DNA of 64,000 nucleotides from Curtobacterium sp. PhB115. Its GTDB lineage: Bacteria; Actinomycetota; Actinomycetes; Actinomycetales; Microbacteriaceae. The stretch is taken from the NCBI RefSeq assembly GCF_003752025.1, contig NZ_RJKR01000005.1, forward strand, positions 496,001 through 560,000, in the 5' to 3' direction. Shown here in pieces: positions 10,155 to 19,151 of this stretch. A program made the position numbers and the translations under genes. The notes under the pieces are model-generated. The model did no database searches. It was not told the DNA's origin and was given only the letters and a program-made list of their open reading frames with translations. The first letter of the stretch is position 1. Every line of letters starts with the position of its first letter.

Positions 10155-11558
10155 GTGACCGACACCACCGAGACCGAGTTCCGCATCGAGCACGACACCA
10201 TGGGCGAGGTGCGGGTGCCGAAGTCGGCGCTCTACCGTGCCCAGACCCAGCGCGCGGTGGAGAACTTCCCCATCTCGGGCACCGGGCTCGAGTCGGCGCA
10301 GATCGTGGCACTCGCCCGCATCAAGCGTGCAGCCGCGATCGTGAACGGTGAGCTCGGCATCGTCGAGCCGGCCGTGGCGGACGCCGTCGCGCAGGCGGCG
10401 GACCTGATCATCGGCGGCGCGCACCACGACCAGTTCCCGGTCGACGTCTACCAGACGGGCAGCGGCACGTCGTCGAACATGAACATGAACGAGGTCCTGG
10501 CGACCCTGGCCTCGGACATCGCGGGCTCGGCCGTGCACCCGAACGACCACGTCAACGCGTCGCAGTCCTCGAACGACGTCTTCCCGACCTCGGTGCACGT
10601 CGCCGTGACCGAGGCGCTCATCCGCACGCTCGTGCCGGCGCTCGAGCACCTCGCCGAGTCGCTCGAGGCCAAGGCGACGCTCTGGGCCGACGCCGTGAAG
10701 TCCGGCCGCACCCACCTGATGGACGCCACGCCGGTCACCCTCGGGCAGGAGTTCGGCGGCTACGCGCGGCAGATCCGACTGGGCATCGAGCGCGTCACCG
10801 CGACCCTCCCCCGTGTCGCCGAGGTCCCGCTCGGCGGCACCGCGGTGGGTACCGGCATCAACACCCCGACGGGCTTCCCGCAGCGCGTCATCGCCCAGCT
10901 TGCGAGCGACACCGGCCTGCCGATCACCGAGGCGGTCGACCACTTCGAGGCGCAGGGCGCGCGCGATGCCCTGGTCGAGGCCTCCGGTGCGCTCAAGGTG
11001 CTCGCGGTGAGCCTGACCAAGATCAACAACGACCTGCGCTGGATGGGGTCGGGCCCGAACACCGGCCTCGGCGAGCTCCACATCCCGGACCTGCAGCCGG
11101 GGTCCTCGATCATGCCCGGCAAGGTCAACCCGGTGATCCCGGAGGCCACGCTGATGGTCGGCGCCCGGGTCATCGGCAACGACGCCACCATCGCCTGGGC
11201 CGGTGCCTCCGGTGCCTTCGAGCTGAACGTCGCCATCCCGGTGATGGGCACGGCACTGCTCGAGTCGATCCGTCTGCTGGCGAACAGCTCGCGGGTCCTC
11301 GCGGACAAGACCATCGACGGCCTCCAGGCGAACCTCGAGCGAGCCCGTGCCTTCGCGGAGTCCTCGCCGTCGATCGTCACGCCGCTCAACCGGGTCATCG
11401 GCTACGAAGCGGCTGCCAAGGTCGCGAAGTACGCCGTCGCCGAGGGGATCACGGTCCGCCAGGCGGTCGTCGCCCTCGGACACGTCGAGCGTGGTGAGGT
11501 CACCGAGGAGCAGCTCGACGCGGCCCTCGACGTGCTGAGCATGACCCACCCGAACTAG
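10155..11558 (+). CDS. fumC: Fumarate hydratase class II
   Basis: The 467-residue homotetrameric enzyme hydrates fumarate to malate in the TCA cycle. The lyase superfamily signature [10 protein letters not shown] is at residues 316-325; [14 protein letters not shown] near residue 100 and [17 protein letters not shown] near residue 180 are active-site loops of fumarases. The GTG start at 10155 is preceded by AGGAAGGA about 10 nt away; the frame extends 138 nt further upstream but without family sequence. It converges on phoH, with two strong hairpins between. Confidence 0.96.
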   Translation: MTDTTETEFRIEHDTMGEVRVPKSALYRAQTQRAVENFPISGTGLESAQIVALARIKRAAAIVNGELGIVEPAVADAVAQAADLIIGGAHHDQFPVDVYQTGSGTSSNMNMNEVLATLASDIAGSAVHPNDHVNASQSSNDVFPTSVHVAVTEALIRTLVPALEHLAESLEAKATLWADAVKSGRTHLMDATPVTLGQEFGGYARQIRLGIERVTATLPRVAEVPLGGTAVGTGINTPTGFPQRVIAQLASDTGLPITEAVDHFEAQGARDALVEASGALKVLAVSLTKINNDLRWMGSGPNTGLGELHIPDLQPGSSIMPGKVNPVIPEATLMVGARVIGNDATIAWAGASGAFELNVAIPVMGTALLESIRLLANSSRVLADKTIDGLQANLERARAFAESSPSIVTPLNRVIGYEAAAKVAKYAVAEGITVRQAVVALGHVERGEVTEEQLDAALDVLSMTHPN

Positions 11559-11587
11559 CGCGACGCTCCTGACGCGCCCCCAGGACG

Positions 11588-11631
11588 GACGGGAGGCCCG
11601 GTGCCAGCTGGCACCGGGCCTCCCGCCCGTC
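11588..11631. terminator. Hairpin of the repeated GGAGGC family after fumC
   Basis: A perfect 15-bp palindrome, GGGAGGCCCGGTGCC with its complement around AGCT, lies 33 nt after fumC, with partly paired flanks. It is one of at least ten related hairpins in this window that share sequence as well as structure. Confidence 0.75.
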
Positions 11632-11665
11632 TGATGGGCGACTCGACCCGCCTCACGCGCTGAAC

Positions 11666-11699
11666 GACAGGTCACGCGCCCGGAGGCGCGTGACCTGTC
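11666..11699. terminator. Hairpin terminator between fumC and phoH
   Basis: GACAGGTCACGCGCC pairs perfectly with its complement over a 4-nt CGGA loop. It lies 31 bp beyond the phoH stop on the minus strand and could end transcripts from both directions. There is no T run. Confidence 0.7.
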
Positions 11700-11729
11700 G
11701 GTGAGCGCGAAATCCGGCCAGCGCCCGCC

Positions 11730-13085
11730 CTACACCAGGTCGGGCGAGTCCAGCAGGTCCGTCACCAGCGCCGCGATCGCGGACCGCTCCGACCGCGTCA
11801 GCGTGACGTGGGCGAACAGCGGGTGGCCCTTCAGGCGCTCGATCACCGATGCGATGCCGTCGTGCCGTCCGACCCGCAGGTTGTCGCGCTGCGCGACGTC
11901 GTGGGTGAGCACGACGCGGGAGTTCTGCCCGATGCGCGAGAGCATGGTGAGCAGCACGTTCCGTTCGAGCGACTGGGCCTCGTCGACGATCACGAAGGCG
12001 TCGTGCAGCGACCGACCGCGGATGTGCGTGAGCGGGAGCACCTCGATGAGCCCGCGTTCGATCACCTCGTCGAGGACGTTGTCGGACACCACCGATCCGA
12101 GGGTGTCGTAGACCGCCTGCGCCCACGGGTTCATCTTCTCGCCGGCGTCGCCGGGCAGGAAGCCGAGGTCCTGCCCGCCGACCGCGTACAGCGGCCGGAA
12201 CACCATGATCTTCTTGTGCTGCTGGCGCTCCAGCACCGCTTCGAGCCCGGCGCAGAGGGCGAGGGCCGACTTGCCCGTGCCGGCGCTGCCGCCGAGGGAG
12301 ACGATCCCGATCTCGGAGTCGAGCAGGGCGTCGATCGCGAGCCGCTGTTCGGCGGACCGGCCGCGGAGCCCGAAGACCTCGCGGTCGCCGCGCACCAGGG
12401 CGACGGCACCGGCGGTGTGCACCCGGCCGAGGGCCGAGCCGCGCTCCGAGTGGATGACGACCCCGGTGTTGACCGGCACCCCGTCGAGCTGGACGGACCG
12501 GATCTCCTCCTTCTCGTACAGGTCGGACATCTGCTCGCCGGAGACCTGCAGGTCGGCGATGCCGGTGTAGCCGGAGTCGACCGCGAGTTCGGCGCGGTAC
12601 TCCTCCGCCGCCATGCCGATAGACGATGCCTTGACGCGCAGGGGCAGGTCCTTCGAGACCACGACGACGTCGAGTCCGTCGTTCTTGAGGTTCGAGGCGA
12701 CGGCGAGGATGCGGGAGTCGTTGTCGCCGAGCTGCAGCCCCGACGGCAGGACGGACTGGTTGGAGTGGTTCAGTTCGACGCGGAACGAGCCGCCGTCGCC
12801 GATCGCGATCGGGAAGTCGAGCCGTTCGTGTTCGATGCGCAGTTCGTCCAGCAGCCGCAGGGCCTGGCGGGCGAAGTACCCGATCTCCGGGTCGTTGCGC
12901 TTCGATTCGAGTTCGCTGACGACCACCACGGGCAGGACCACGGCGTGCTCGGCGAAGCGGAAGAGAGCCCGCGGATCGCTGAGGAGCACCGATGTGTCGA
13001 GCACGTACGTGCGCTGGGCGACCGATGTGGACGAGTCCGCGGTGTGCTGCTGCTGTGTTCCGCGAGAGACGTTCTGAGAGGTCAC
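11730..13085 (-). CDS. PIN-domain PhoH family ATPase
   Basis: The 451-residue protein fuses an N-terminal PIN-type nuclease domain ([12 protein letters not shown] near residue 30, further acidic residues in SELESKRND and [12 protein letters not shown]) to a C-terminal PhoH P-loop ATPase. The Walker [10 protein letters not shown] is near residues 265-273, and [12 protein letters not shown] is the Walker B stretch. PIN-PhoH proteins are thought to be RNA helicase-nucleases. An open frame extends to 13262, but the GTG at 13085 has GGATGGAG 6 nt upstream, so I prefer it; ATG 13097 is the alternative. The 226 bp upstream to 13311 hold no gene I can support. Confidence 0.92.
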   Translation of the reverse strand: MTSQNVSRGTQQQHTADSSTSVAQRTYVLDTSVLLSDPRALFRFAEHAVVLPVVVVSELESKRNDPEIGYFARQALRLLDELRIEHERLDFPIAIGDGGSFRVELNHSNQSVLPSGLQLGDNDSRILAVASNLKNDGLDVVVVSKDLPLRVKASSIGMAAEEYRAELAVDSGYTGIADLQVSGEQMSDLYEKEEIRSVQLDGVPVNTGVVIHSERGSALGRVHTAGAVALVRGDREVFGLRGRSAEQRLAIDALLDSEIGIVSLGGSAGTGKSALALCAGLEAVLERQQHKKIMVFRPLYAVGGQDLGFLPGDAGEKMNPWAQAVYDTLGSVVSDNVLDEVIERGLIEVLPLTHIRGRSLHDAFVIVDEAQSLERNVLLTMLSRIGQNSRVVLTHDVAQRDNLRVGRHDGIASVIERLKGHPLFAHVTLTRSERSAIAALVTDLLDSPDLV

Positions 13086-13310
13086 GACCCACTCCATCCC
13101 CGGGCCGCAACAGGCCCGGTCCTTGTCCTCGAACGCGGCCACGGAGCGGTCCCGAAGCACCGACTGTGGCCGCTTCGATCGGGCGCGGTGCCCGATGGGG
13201 ACAACGTACGTCCGGCCTCTGACACCCCGCCAGCGACACGCGGTTTCGCGTATTACGGTCACGTGAACAACGTGACTCCGGCTCGCGACGCCGCGCGCGG
13301 CGCTGGCGCC

Positions 13311-13752
13311 GAGTGGTCACGAACCGTCGGCTGCGACGCCGCCAGCCGACAGGTGGTGACCACTCGGCGGACGTGAGCGGGGTGTCGTGAACGCTCGCGG
13401 GCTGCGGAGGGGAGGCCCGTGGCGGCCTGGCACCGTGCCTCCAGGCCGTCAGTTGGTCGCGAATCGTCGCGCGCGCAGCGTCGACTGGTCACGAACCGTC
13501 GGCTGCGACGCCGCCAGCCGACAGGTGGTGACCACTCGGCGGACGTGAGCGGGGTGTCGTGACCGCTCGCGGGCTGCGGAGGGGAGGCCCGTGGCGGCCT
13601 GGCACCATGCCTCCAGGCCGTCAGCTGGTCACGAACCGTCGCGCGCGCAGCGTCGACCGGTCACGAACCGTCGGCTGCGACGCCGCCAGCCGACAGGTGG
13701 TGACCACTCGGCGGACGTGAGCGGGGTGTCGTGACCGCTCGCGGGCCGCGGA
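13311..13752. repeat. 172-bp tandem repeat, about 2.5 copies
   Basis: The motif TGGTCACGAACCGTCGGCTG begins at 13314, 13486 and (with one change) 13658, giving an exact 172-bp period. Each unit joins two elements seen elsewhere: an inverted repeat with arms GAGTGGTCAC/GTGACCACTC and inner arms GTCGGCTG/CAGCCGAC, followed by a GGAGGC-family hairpin (13404-13451, 13576-13623). The third unit is cut off after the first element. Open frames through the region are repeat artefacts. Confidence 0.9.
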
Positions 13753-13756
13753 CGCG

Positions 13757-13813
13757 GACGCGGACGGGCTCGCAGGACGCGGACGGGCTCGCGGGACGCG
13801 GACGGGCTCGCGG
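13757..13813. repeat. 19-bp tandem repeat, three copies
   Basis: Three adjoining copies of GACGCGGACGGGCTCGCGG, with one base change in the first, follow the 172-bp array and end 33 bp beyond the stop codon of the aminotransferase gene on the minus strand. Confidence 0.85.
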
Positions 13814-13846
13814 GACGGGGACGCGGACGCGCGACACCAGCCGCTG

Positions 13847-14956
13847 CTACTGCATCGTGGCGTACGAGACGCAGGCGTCGCGGAACATGTCCAGGGTCTC
13901 GTCCGTCGTGGACGCGAACACCGACACCCGCGCGACCCCGAGCCGCGTCGTGGCCGTGACCCCGTGGTTGTGGAACGAGGCGGAGAGCGCCGTCAGACGG
14001 TCCTGCATCGGCCGGAGCACGACGATGCCAGCGCGCTCGGCCGGGTCGCGGCTGGACTCGACCTCGAGGCCGAACTCGTCCGCGATCGCGAAGACCCGCT
14101 CGACCCGCTCGGACACGCGCTCCTGCACCGCTGCGACGCCGACCGCGGTGAGCCGGTCGAGGGACACGGCCATCCGCGCCTGCGACACCGGGTCGATGCG
14201 GGTCATCTGGAACCCGGCAGCACCCGGACGGACGGAGGGCACGTCGACGGGCCACCCGGTCGTGCCGTGCGGACCGGAGAGCGCCGGACGCAGGCGGTTC
14301 AACGCGCGGTCGCTGAACGCGGTGAAGCCGGTGCCCCACCCGGCGTGCAGCCACTTCTGACCACCGGTGGCGACGACGTCGGCGACCTCGTACGGGGCGT
14401 CGACGACACCGAAGCCCTGGATCGCGTCGACGATGAGCAGCCGGTCGCCGATGACCTCGCGGATGGCGGCGAGGTCGGCGAGGTACCCGGTGCGCCAGTC
14501 GACCAGGGACACCGCGACCGCCGTGACCTCGTCGGTCAGGCGCTCACGGATGAGCGACGGGGTCATCCAGCCGGCACCTGACTCGATGACGACGGGCTGG
14601 ACCCGGCCGCCGGTGGCGGATGCGGCACTCGCCAGCGCGAGCGGCAGCGACGGGTACTCGTCGGCGGCCACCAGCACGCCGCCGGTCAGGCCGAAGGCGG
14701 TGTGCAGCAGGCCCGGGGTGGTGGCGCTCTGCGACACGACCTGGTCCTCGCGGCGGCCGACGAGCCGAGCGGCGACGGTGCGGACACGGGCGTCCTGTTC
14801 GTCGAGGGTCTCCATCGCGCCGAAGCGCATGTGCTCCTGGATGGTGCCGAGCACGCGCTGTTCCTCGAGCACGGCGGTCTGCACGGGGCCGAACGCAGCG
14901 TGGTCGAGGTAGCCGGGGTCTTCGGCGAAGCCGGCGGCGTACTCGTCGATGTTCAC
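13847..14956 (-). CDS. Aminotransferase class V-fold PLP enzyme
   Basis: The 369-residue protein has the class V aminotransferase / cysteine desulfurase fold. The PLP-binding lysine is in the motif ATGGQKWLHAGWGTGF near residue 200, and VDAIQGFGVVD before it fits the cofactor Asp region. No cysteine in the expected catalytic loop is evident, so a desulfurase role is not supported; isopenicillin-epimerase-like or transaminase activity is possible. It starts at GTG 14956 with AAAGGTGCACCACT upstream, a weak ribosome site. It stands alone between repeat-filled gaps. Substrate is unknown. Confidence 0.8.
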   Translation of the reverse strand: MNIDEYAAGFAEDPGYLDHAAFGPVQTAVLEEQRVLGTIQEHMRFGAMETLDEQDARVRTVAARLVGRREDQVVSQSATTPGLLHTAFGLTGGVLVAADEYPSLPLALASAASATGGRVQPVVIESGAGWMTPSLIRERLTDEVTAVAVSLVDWRTGYLADLAAIREVIGDRLLIVDAIQGFGVVDAPYEVADVVATGGQKWLHAGWGTGFTAFSDRALNRLRPALSGPHGTTGWPVDVPSVRPGAAGFQMTRIDPVSQARMAVSLDRLTAVGVAAVQERVSERVERVFAIADEFGLEVESSRDPAERAGIVVLRPMQDRLTALSASFHNHGVTATTRLGVARVSVFASTTDETLDMFRDACVSYATMQ

Positions 14957-15081
14957 AGTGGTGCACCTTTCGGGGGTCGAACCCTGTGAGCCTACTGGGA
15001 CTCGGGTTCTGCCGACGAACCAGTGCGTGACCTGGCTGCGCGGCGCGCGCCTCCGACGGCGACGGGCCTCAACGACGGCGA

Positions 15082-15170
15082 CGCGTGCCGCGTGCCGCGT
15101 GCCGCGTGCCGCGTGCCAGCGCGCCGCGTGCCAGCGCGCCGCGTGCCAGCGCGCCGCGTGCCGGCGCGCC
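15082..15170. repeat. Nested short tandem repeats downstream of uppS
   Basis: In the 216-bp gap between the aminotransferase start and the uppS stop, five heptamers CGCGTGC run from about 15082 and continue into about four copies of the 15-mer GCGTGCCAGCGCGCC, ending 2 bp from the uppS stop. The rest of the gap shows nothing else I can support beyond a start-side promoter region for the leftward gene. Confidence 0.8.
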
Positions 15171-15172
15171 CC

Positions 15173-15958
15173 TCAGCCGCCGAAGCGACGCGACCGGAGT
15201 CCGAAGTCGCGGACGGCCCGGAGGAAGTCGACCTCGCGCAGGTCCGGGTAGAGCGCCTCGACGAAGTAGAACTCGCTGTGTGCGCTCTGCCACAGCATGA
15301 AGTCCGACAGCCGCTGCTCGCCCGAGGTCCGGATCACCAGGTCGGGGTCCGGCTGGCCCTGTGTGTACAGGTGGTCGCCGATGAGCTCGGGGGTCAGGAC
15401 CTCGGCCAGGGTGTCGATCGTGCCGCCACCCGCGCCGTGCGCCTCGACGATGCTGCGCATGGCGTCGGCGATCTCGCGTCGCCCGCCGTACCCGACCGCG
15501 AGGTTGATGTGCAGGCCCGTCCGTCCGGCGGTGCGTTCCTCGGCCTGCTCGAGCGCGGAGACCAGCGAGGCCGGCAGCCCCTCGTTCGACCCGACGTGCT
15601 GCACGCGCCAGTCACGGTTGTCGGCGAGGACCCCGGCGAGGTCGGCGATGATCCCGACGAGCTCCTCGAGCTCCTCGCCCCCGCGACCCGTCAGGTTGTC
15701 GGCGGAGAGCAGGTAGAGCGTCACGACCTCGATGCCGAGCTCGTCGCACCACGTCAGGAACTCGGGGATCTTCGCGGCGCCGGCGCGGTGGCCGTGCGCG
15801 GCGGACTCGAGCCCGAGCTGCTTGGCCCAGCGGCGGTTGCCGTCCACGATCATGGCGACGTGCTTCGGCTTCGCTGCGCCCTCGATCTGGCGGCGGATCC
15901 GGCTCTGGTAGGCGCGGTAGAGGATCCCTCGTCCTGCCCATCCCACCCTGCCGGTCAC
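15173..15958 (-). CDS. uppS: Isoprenyl transferase (cis-prenyl diphosphate synthase)
   Basis: The 261-residue protein makes Z-polyprenyl diphosphate, the lipid carrier for cell-wall synthesis. Conserved blocks are HVAMIVDGNRRWA near residue 34 (catalytic Asp), GHRAG, SADNLTG, NLAVGYGGRREI and the C-terminal DLVIRTSGEQRLSDFMLWQ. The frame extends upstream over the divergent trhA, but GTG 15958 gives the normal family length and lies 6 nt after TACGCT, suggesting a leaderless message. It may make a short- or long-chain product; sequence alone does not settle that. Divergent from trhA. Confidence 0.94.
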   Translation of the reverse strand: MTGRVGWAGRGILYRAYQSRIRRQIEGAAKPKHVAMIVDGNRRWAKQLGLESAAHGHRAGAAKIPEFLTWCDELGIEVVTLYLLSADNLTGRGGEELEELVGIIADLAGVLADNRDWRVQHVGSNEGLPASLVSALEQAEERTAGRTGLHINLAVGYGGRREIADAMRSIVEAHGAGGGTIDTLAEVLTPELIGDHLYTQGQPDPDLVIRTSGEQRLSDFMLWQSAHSEFYFVEALYPDLREVDFLRAVRDFGLRSRRFGG

Positions 15959-16054
15959 GCACCGAGCGTAGTGCACCGTCCATCCGAGGCGCCCGAACGT
16001 GCTTCCCCCAGAACTCGTGGCATCCGTTCGGCCGCGGGGCTTATGGTCGGGGGC

Positions 16055-16762
16055 ATGCAGGACGAGCACGAGACCGACACCCTCCCCCACGTCCCGTTCA
16101 CCGAAGAGGCCGCGACGAGCACCCCGGAACCCCGCCCGGCCTGGCGCGGCTGGATCCACCTCGGCGCGTTCCCGTTCGCCGTCGCGATGGGCATCGTGCT
16201 CATCGCGCTGTCGGACAGCACCGCGGCGAAGGTCGGCAGCGCCGTGTTCATGGCGACGTCGCTGGCGATGTTCGGCGTCTCGGCGACGTACCACCGGTTC
16301 CCGTGGGGGCCGACGGTGAAGGCCGTGCTGAAGCGCATCGACCACACGAACATCCTGCTGCTCATCGCGGGGACGTACACGCCGATCGCGATCTGCGCGT
16401 TGCCACACACGCTCATGGTCGTCGTGCTCTGGGTGATGTGGTCGGGCGCTGCGCTCGGCATCGCGTTCCGGGTGCTGTGGATCGGCGCCCCGCGGTGGCT
16501 CTACGTGCCGATCTACCTGGTCCTCGGGTGCGCTGCGCTCGGGCTGCTGCCGCAGTTCTTCGAGGCGAGCGTGCCGATGACGGTCCTGATCCTCTCCGGC
16601 GGCGTCGCGTACATCGTCGGTGCGCTGGTCTACGGCTTCAAGCGTCCGAACCCGATCCCGACGCAGTTCGGGTTCCACGAGGTGTTCCACGCCCTGACGG
16701 TCGTCGCCTTCGGCGCGCAGTGGGTGGGCGTGCTCATCGTCGCCTTGGACCCCGTGCGCTGA
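16055..16762 (+). CDS. trhA: TrhA/hemolysin III family membrane protein
   Basis: The 235-residue protein has about seven membrane segments and the zinc-site motifs of the PAQR/TrhA family: SATYHRF near residue 75, an Asp in RIDHTN, and FHEVFHAL near residue 210. TrhA members are linked to membrane energetics and lipid homeostasis; haemolysis is not a reliable role. I chose ATG 16055; TATGGT lies 7 nt before it, which fits a leaderless start. ATG 16043 in the same frame is an alternative. It converges on the small membrane protein gene with a strong hairpin between. Confidence 0.9.
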   Translation: MQDEHETDTLPHVPFTEEAATSTPEPRPAWRGWIHLGAFPFAVAMGIVLIALSDSTAAKVGSAVFMATSLAMFGVSATYHRFPWGPTVKAVLKRIDHTNILLLIAGTYTPIAICALPHTLMVVVLWVMWSGAALGIAFRVLWIGAPRWLYVPIYLVLGCAALGLLPQFFEASVPMTVLILSGGVAYIVGALVYGFKRPNPIPTQFGFHEVFHALTVVAFGAQWVGVLIVALDPVR

Positions 16763-16813
16763 CCGGCCCGACGCGCGGTGCGCGGTACGGGCCCGAGGAC
16801 GCGATGCGTCGAC

Positions 16814-16855
16814 GGCCGGGAGGCGCGGTGCCAGCCGGCACCGCGCCTCCCGGCC
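16814..16855. terminator. Hairpin of the repeated GGAGGC family after trhA
   Basis: A perfect 19-bp stem (GGCCGGGAGGCGCGGTGCC and complement) with a 4-nt loop lies between two convergent genes, 51 bp from trhA and 14 bp from the opposite stop. It probably ends transcription from both sides. Confidence 0.78.
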
Positions 16856-16869
16856 CTCAGCAGGTCACG

Positions 16870-17175
16870 TCAACCGCGTTCGGTGTCGTCCCCGACGTCG
16901 GCTCGGCCGTCCTCGGCCGCCCGCCGCTGCGGCTCGTCCGTCGCCGGAGGGTCGACCGCCGTGCCGTTCGCCTCTGCCTCGAGACGCTCGCGGATCTCGG
17001 ACCGGTACCGGGTCCGGCGGATGCGACGGGTCATGTCGATGACCAGGAAGATCGTCGCGATGGCCACGAGCGCGATCGCGATGAAGCCGACGACCCCGGG
17101 GGTGACGTCGACGTCCGGGACGACCGAGGGGCTGGGACTGGGGGTGGCGGCGAGTGCCGCCGCGATGGTGCTCAC
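16870..17175 (-). CDS. Small single-pass membrane protein
   Basis: The 101-residue protein has a short Pro/Ser-rich N-terminus, one membrane segment at about residues 26-48 (GVVGFIAIALVAIATIFLVI), a basic stretch RRIRRTRY and an acidic C-terminal tail. Similar small proteins follow mca in other actinobacteria, but no function is known to me. The GTG start overlaps the mca stop (GTGA), so it is translationally coupled to mca. Other frames here are shadows. Confidence 0.75.
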   Translation of the reverse strand: MSTIAAALAATPSPSPSVVPDVDVTPGVVGFIAIALVAIATIFLVIDMTRRIRRTRYRSEIRERLEAEANGTAVDPPATDEPQRRAAEDGRADVGDDTERG

Positions 17176-18062
17176 GCGGTGGGTTCCTTGTCGGCAGGGA
17201 TCCCGGCGAACAGATCGGTCTCCGGGAGCTCGGTCGGCACGCGGGCCTCCACGAGCTGGTAGTCCTCGGTCGGCCAGACCGTCGCGAGGAGGTCGTTCGG
17301 CCAGTAGAAGAAGGGGCTGTCCGGCGGCACCTGACTGGCGTGCGCGCGGAGTGCGGCGTCGCGGTGGTCGAAGTACTCGTGCACGTCGACGTGGGTGGTC
17401 GCGAGGTCCGGCCGGTCGGCGAACCGCTCGACCCACTCGCGCAGCTGCTCGACGAGCGGGCTGTCGGCGTCGCGCTCGCGCAGGGCGTCGTAGAAGGCAC
17501 GGAACCGACGGGGGTTCATGGTGCGCTCGTAGTAGAGCTTCGCGATCGACCACGGGGCACCGGCGTCCGGGTACGCGTCCGGGTCGGCGGCGGCTGACCA
17601 CGCGGCGACGGACACCTCGTGCGTACGGATGTGGTCGGGGTGCGGGTAGCCGCCGTTCTCGTCGTAGGTGACGAGCACGTGCGGACGGAACCGGCGGATC
17701 ACCCGGACGAGTGCCTCGGTGCTGTACTCCAGCGGCACGGTCGAGAAGGTGCCAGGGCGGACCGTCTCGCCCTTCTCGGCGTCGGGCAGACCGGAGTCGT
17801 GGTAGCCGAGCCACACGTGGTCGATGCCGAGGGCTGCCTGCGCGGCGGCCATCTCGGTGCGGCGGTACCCGGCCATGTCACGGTGCGCACGGCTCGTCGC
17901 CGGCTCGCCGAGGTGGTCGTTGAGGATGTCGCCGGCCTCGCCGCCGGTGCAGGAGACGACCAGCACCTCGTTGCCGTCGGCCACGTACTTCGCCGCGGTC
18001 GCCGCCCCCTTGCTCGACTCGTCGTCGGGGTGGGCATGGACTGCCAGCAGACGGTACGGCAC
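17172..18062 (-). CDS. mca: Mycothiol S-conjugate amidase
   Basis: The 296-residue zinc amidase cleaves mycothiol conjugates of electrophiles, releasing a mercapturic acid for export, and so marks an organism that makes mycothiol. Family motifs: HAHPDDESSKG at about residues 8-18 (zinc ligands), GYHDSGLPDAE, and ENGGYPHPDHIRTHEV near residue 140. The related MshB deacetylase is shorter, and the C-terminal region with THVDVHEYFDHRD fits Mca. GTG 18062 has GAGG 9 nt upstream; the longer frame to 18110 adds nothing conserved. Divergent from the DUF4307 gene. Confidence 0.93.
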   Translation of the reverse strand: MPYRLLAVHAHPDDESSKGAATAAKYVADGNEVLVVSCTGGEAGDILNDHLGEPATSRAHRDMAGYRRTEMAAAQAALGIDHVWLGYHDSGLPDAEKGETVRPGTFSTVPLEYSTEALVRVIRRFRPHVLVTYDENGGYPHPDHIRTHEVSVAAWSAAADPDAYPDAGAPWSIAKLYYERTMNPRRFRAFYDALRERDADSPLVEQLREWVERFADRPDLATTHVDVHEYFDHRDAALRAHASQVPPDSPFFYWPNDLLATVWPTEDYQLVEARVPTELPETDLFAGIPADKEPTA

Positions 18063-18162
18063 GTGGGGTTCCTCACTGCGGGTGAGCGGCGTCGGACGCG
18101 GGCAGCACACAGCCTCGCGTGAACTACCCTGGGATCAGGATATCCACCCCGGGAGCCCCGAA

Positions 18163-18573
18163 CTGTCCGAACAGCACCACACCGCCACCCTCGACGACCG
18201 GTACGGCCGCACGCCGGGCCGAGCGCGCCGCAGCCGCTTCATCGCGATCACCGCCGCGATCGCGGTCGTCGTGGTCTTCGCCGCCTGGGTGATCTGGGCC
18301 GGACTCGACCAGTCCGACCGGGGACTCTCCACGGACGACGTCGGCTACCAGGTGCTCTCCGCGCACAGCACCGTGGTGCACTCGCAGGTCTCCGTCGACC
18401 CCGGCAACCGGGCGAAGTGCGCCGTGCAGGTCCTCGACAAGAGCTACTCGATCGTCGGCTGGAAGGAGATCACGTTGGCCGCGTCCGAGCAGCGCACCCG
18501 CAGCGTGAGCACCGAGGTGACGACGACGACCCGTGGTGTGACCGGCTTGATCCACGACTGCTGGGTTCCCTAG
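18163..18573 (+). CDS. DUF4307 family membrane protein
   Basis: The 136-residue protein has a short cytoplasmic N-terminus, one membrane segment (about residues 22-42) and an extracytoplasmic domain containing KCAVQVLDKSYSIVGWKE and a final CWVP, features of the actinobacterial DUF4307 family. There is no ATG or GTG in frame before the membrane segment. The best start is CTG at 18163, preceded 6 nt away by GGGAGC, a usable ribosome site. A start at an even rarer codon cannot be excluded. Between mca and greA, its usual neighbours. Confidence 0.8.
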   Translation: MSEQHHTATLDDRYGRTPGRARRSRFIAITAAIAVVVVFAAWVIWAGLDQSDRGLSTDDVGYQVLSAHSTVVHSQVSVDPGNRAKCAVQVLDKSYSIVGWKEITLAASEQRTRSVSTEVTTTTRGVTGLIHDCWVP

Positions 18574-18576
18574 ACT
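18547..18576 (+). promoter_or_regulatory. Probable greA promoter
   Basis: TTGATC (18547-18552) and TAGACT (18571-18576) are separated by 18 bp, near the sigma-70-type consensus. They overlap the end of the DUF4307 gene. Start would be near 18583, giving a leader of about 60 nt that includes the hairpin at 18593-18624. Confidence 0.5.
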
Positions 18577-18592
18577 GTTGTGATTCGCCTTT

Positions 18593-18624
18593 CGAGACCG
18601 ACCACTCGGCCGGTCTCGTTTTTT
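18593..18624 (+). terminator. Intrinsic terminator or attenuator in the greA leader
   Basis: CGAGACCG and CGGTCTCG form an 8-bp stem over a 10-nt loop, followed directly by a run of T. This is the clearest rho-independent terminator in the window. It ends only 20 nt before the greA ATG, too close for a promoter to fit between, so greA transcripts probably pass through it. Confidence 0.85.
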
Positions 18625-18644
18625 CATGGTCGAAGGGACAGAAC

Positions 18645-19133
18645 ATGAGCAACGACACGCAGGTCACCTGGCTGACCCAAGAGGCGCACGACCGCCTCAA
18701 GGCGGAGCTCGACGAGCTGAGCGGCGAGGGCCGTGCCGAGATCGCGCGCCGCATCGAGGCCGCGCGCGAAGAGGGCGACCTCAAGGAGAACGGCGGCTAC
18801 CACGCCGCGAAGGACGAGCAGGGCAAGATCGAGGCCCGCATCCGCGTCCTCACCGAGCTCCTGAAGCACGCCACCGTCAGCGAAGCGGTGTTCGACGGCA
18901 CGGTCGAGCCCGGCACGGTCGTCACCGCGGTCATCGCGGGTGACGAGTCGACCTTCCTGGTCGGCAGCCGCGAGATCGTCGCCGAGGGCTCGGACCTCAC
19001 GGTCTACAGCCCGGTCAGCCCCGTCGGTGCTGCGATCGTCGGGCTCAAGGCCGGCGACAAGGCCACCTACACGGCCCCGAACGGCAAGGAGATCGCGGTC
19101 GAGGTCGTCAAGATCGAGCGCTACGAGCCGTAG
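18645..19133 (+). CDS. greA: Transcription elongation factor GreA
   Basis: The 162-residue protein has the GreA plan: an N-terminal antiparallel coiled coil (residues about 10-80) whose tip carries the acidic pair EEGDLKEN that activates transcript cleavage in RNA polymerase, then a C-terminal FKBP-like domain with SPVGAAIVGLKAGD near residue 125. It rescues backtracked polymerase. The ATG at 18645 has GAAGGGA about 9 nt upstream. The leader contains a terminator hairpin, so expression may depend on readthrough. It converges on ilvA across a repeat region. Confidence 0.96.
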   Translation: MSNDTQVTWLTQEAHDRLKAELDELSGEGRAEIARRIEAAREEGDLKENGGYHAAKDEQGKIEARIRVLTELLKHATVSEAVFDGTVEPGTVVTAVIAGDESTFLVGSREIVAEGSDLTVYSPVSPVGAAIVGLKAGDKATYTAPNGKEIAVEVVKIERYEP

Positions 19134-19151
19134 GCACGGCAGCACTGCAGT

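Noticed and set aside
13311..13752. Insertion sequence
   Set aside because: The 172-bp unit has no transposase frame, terminal inverted repeats or target duplication that I can see.
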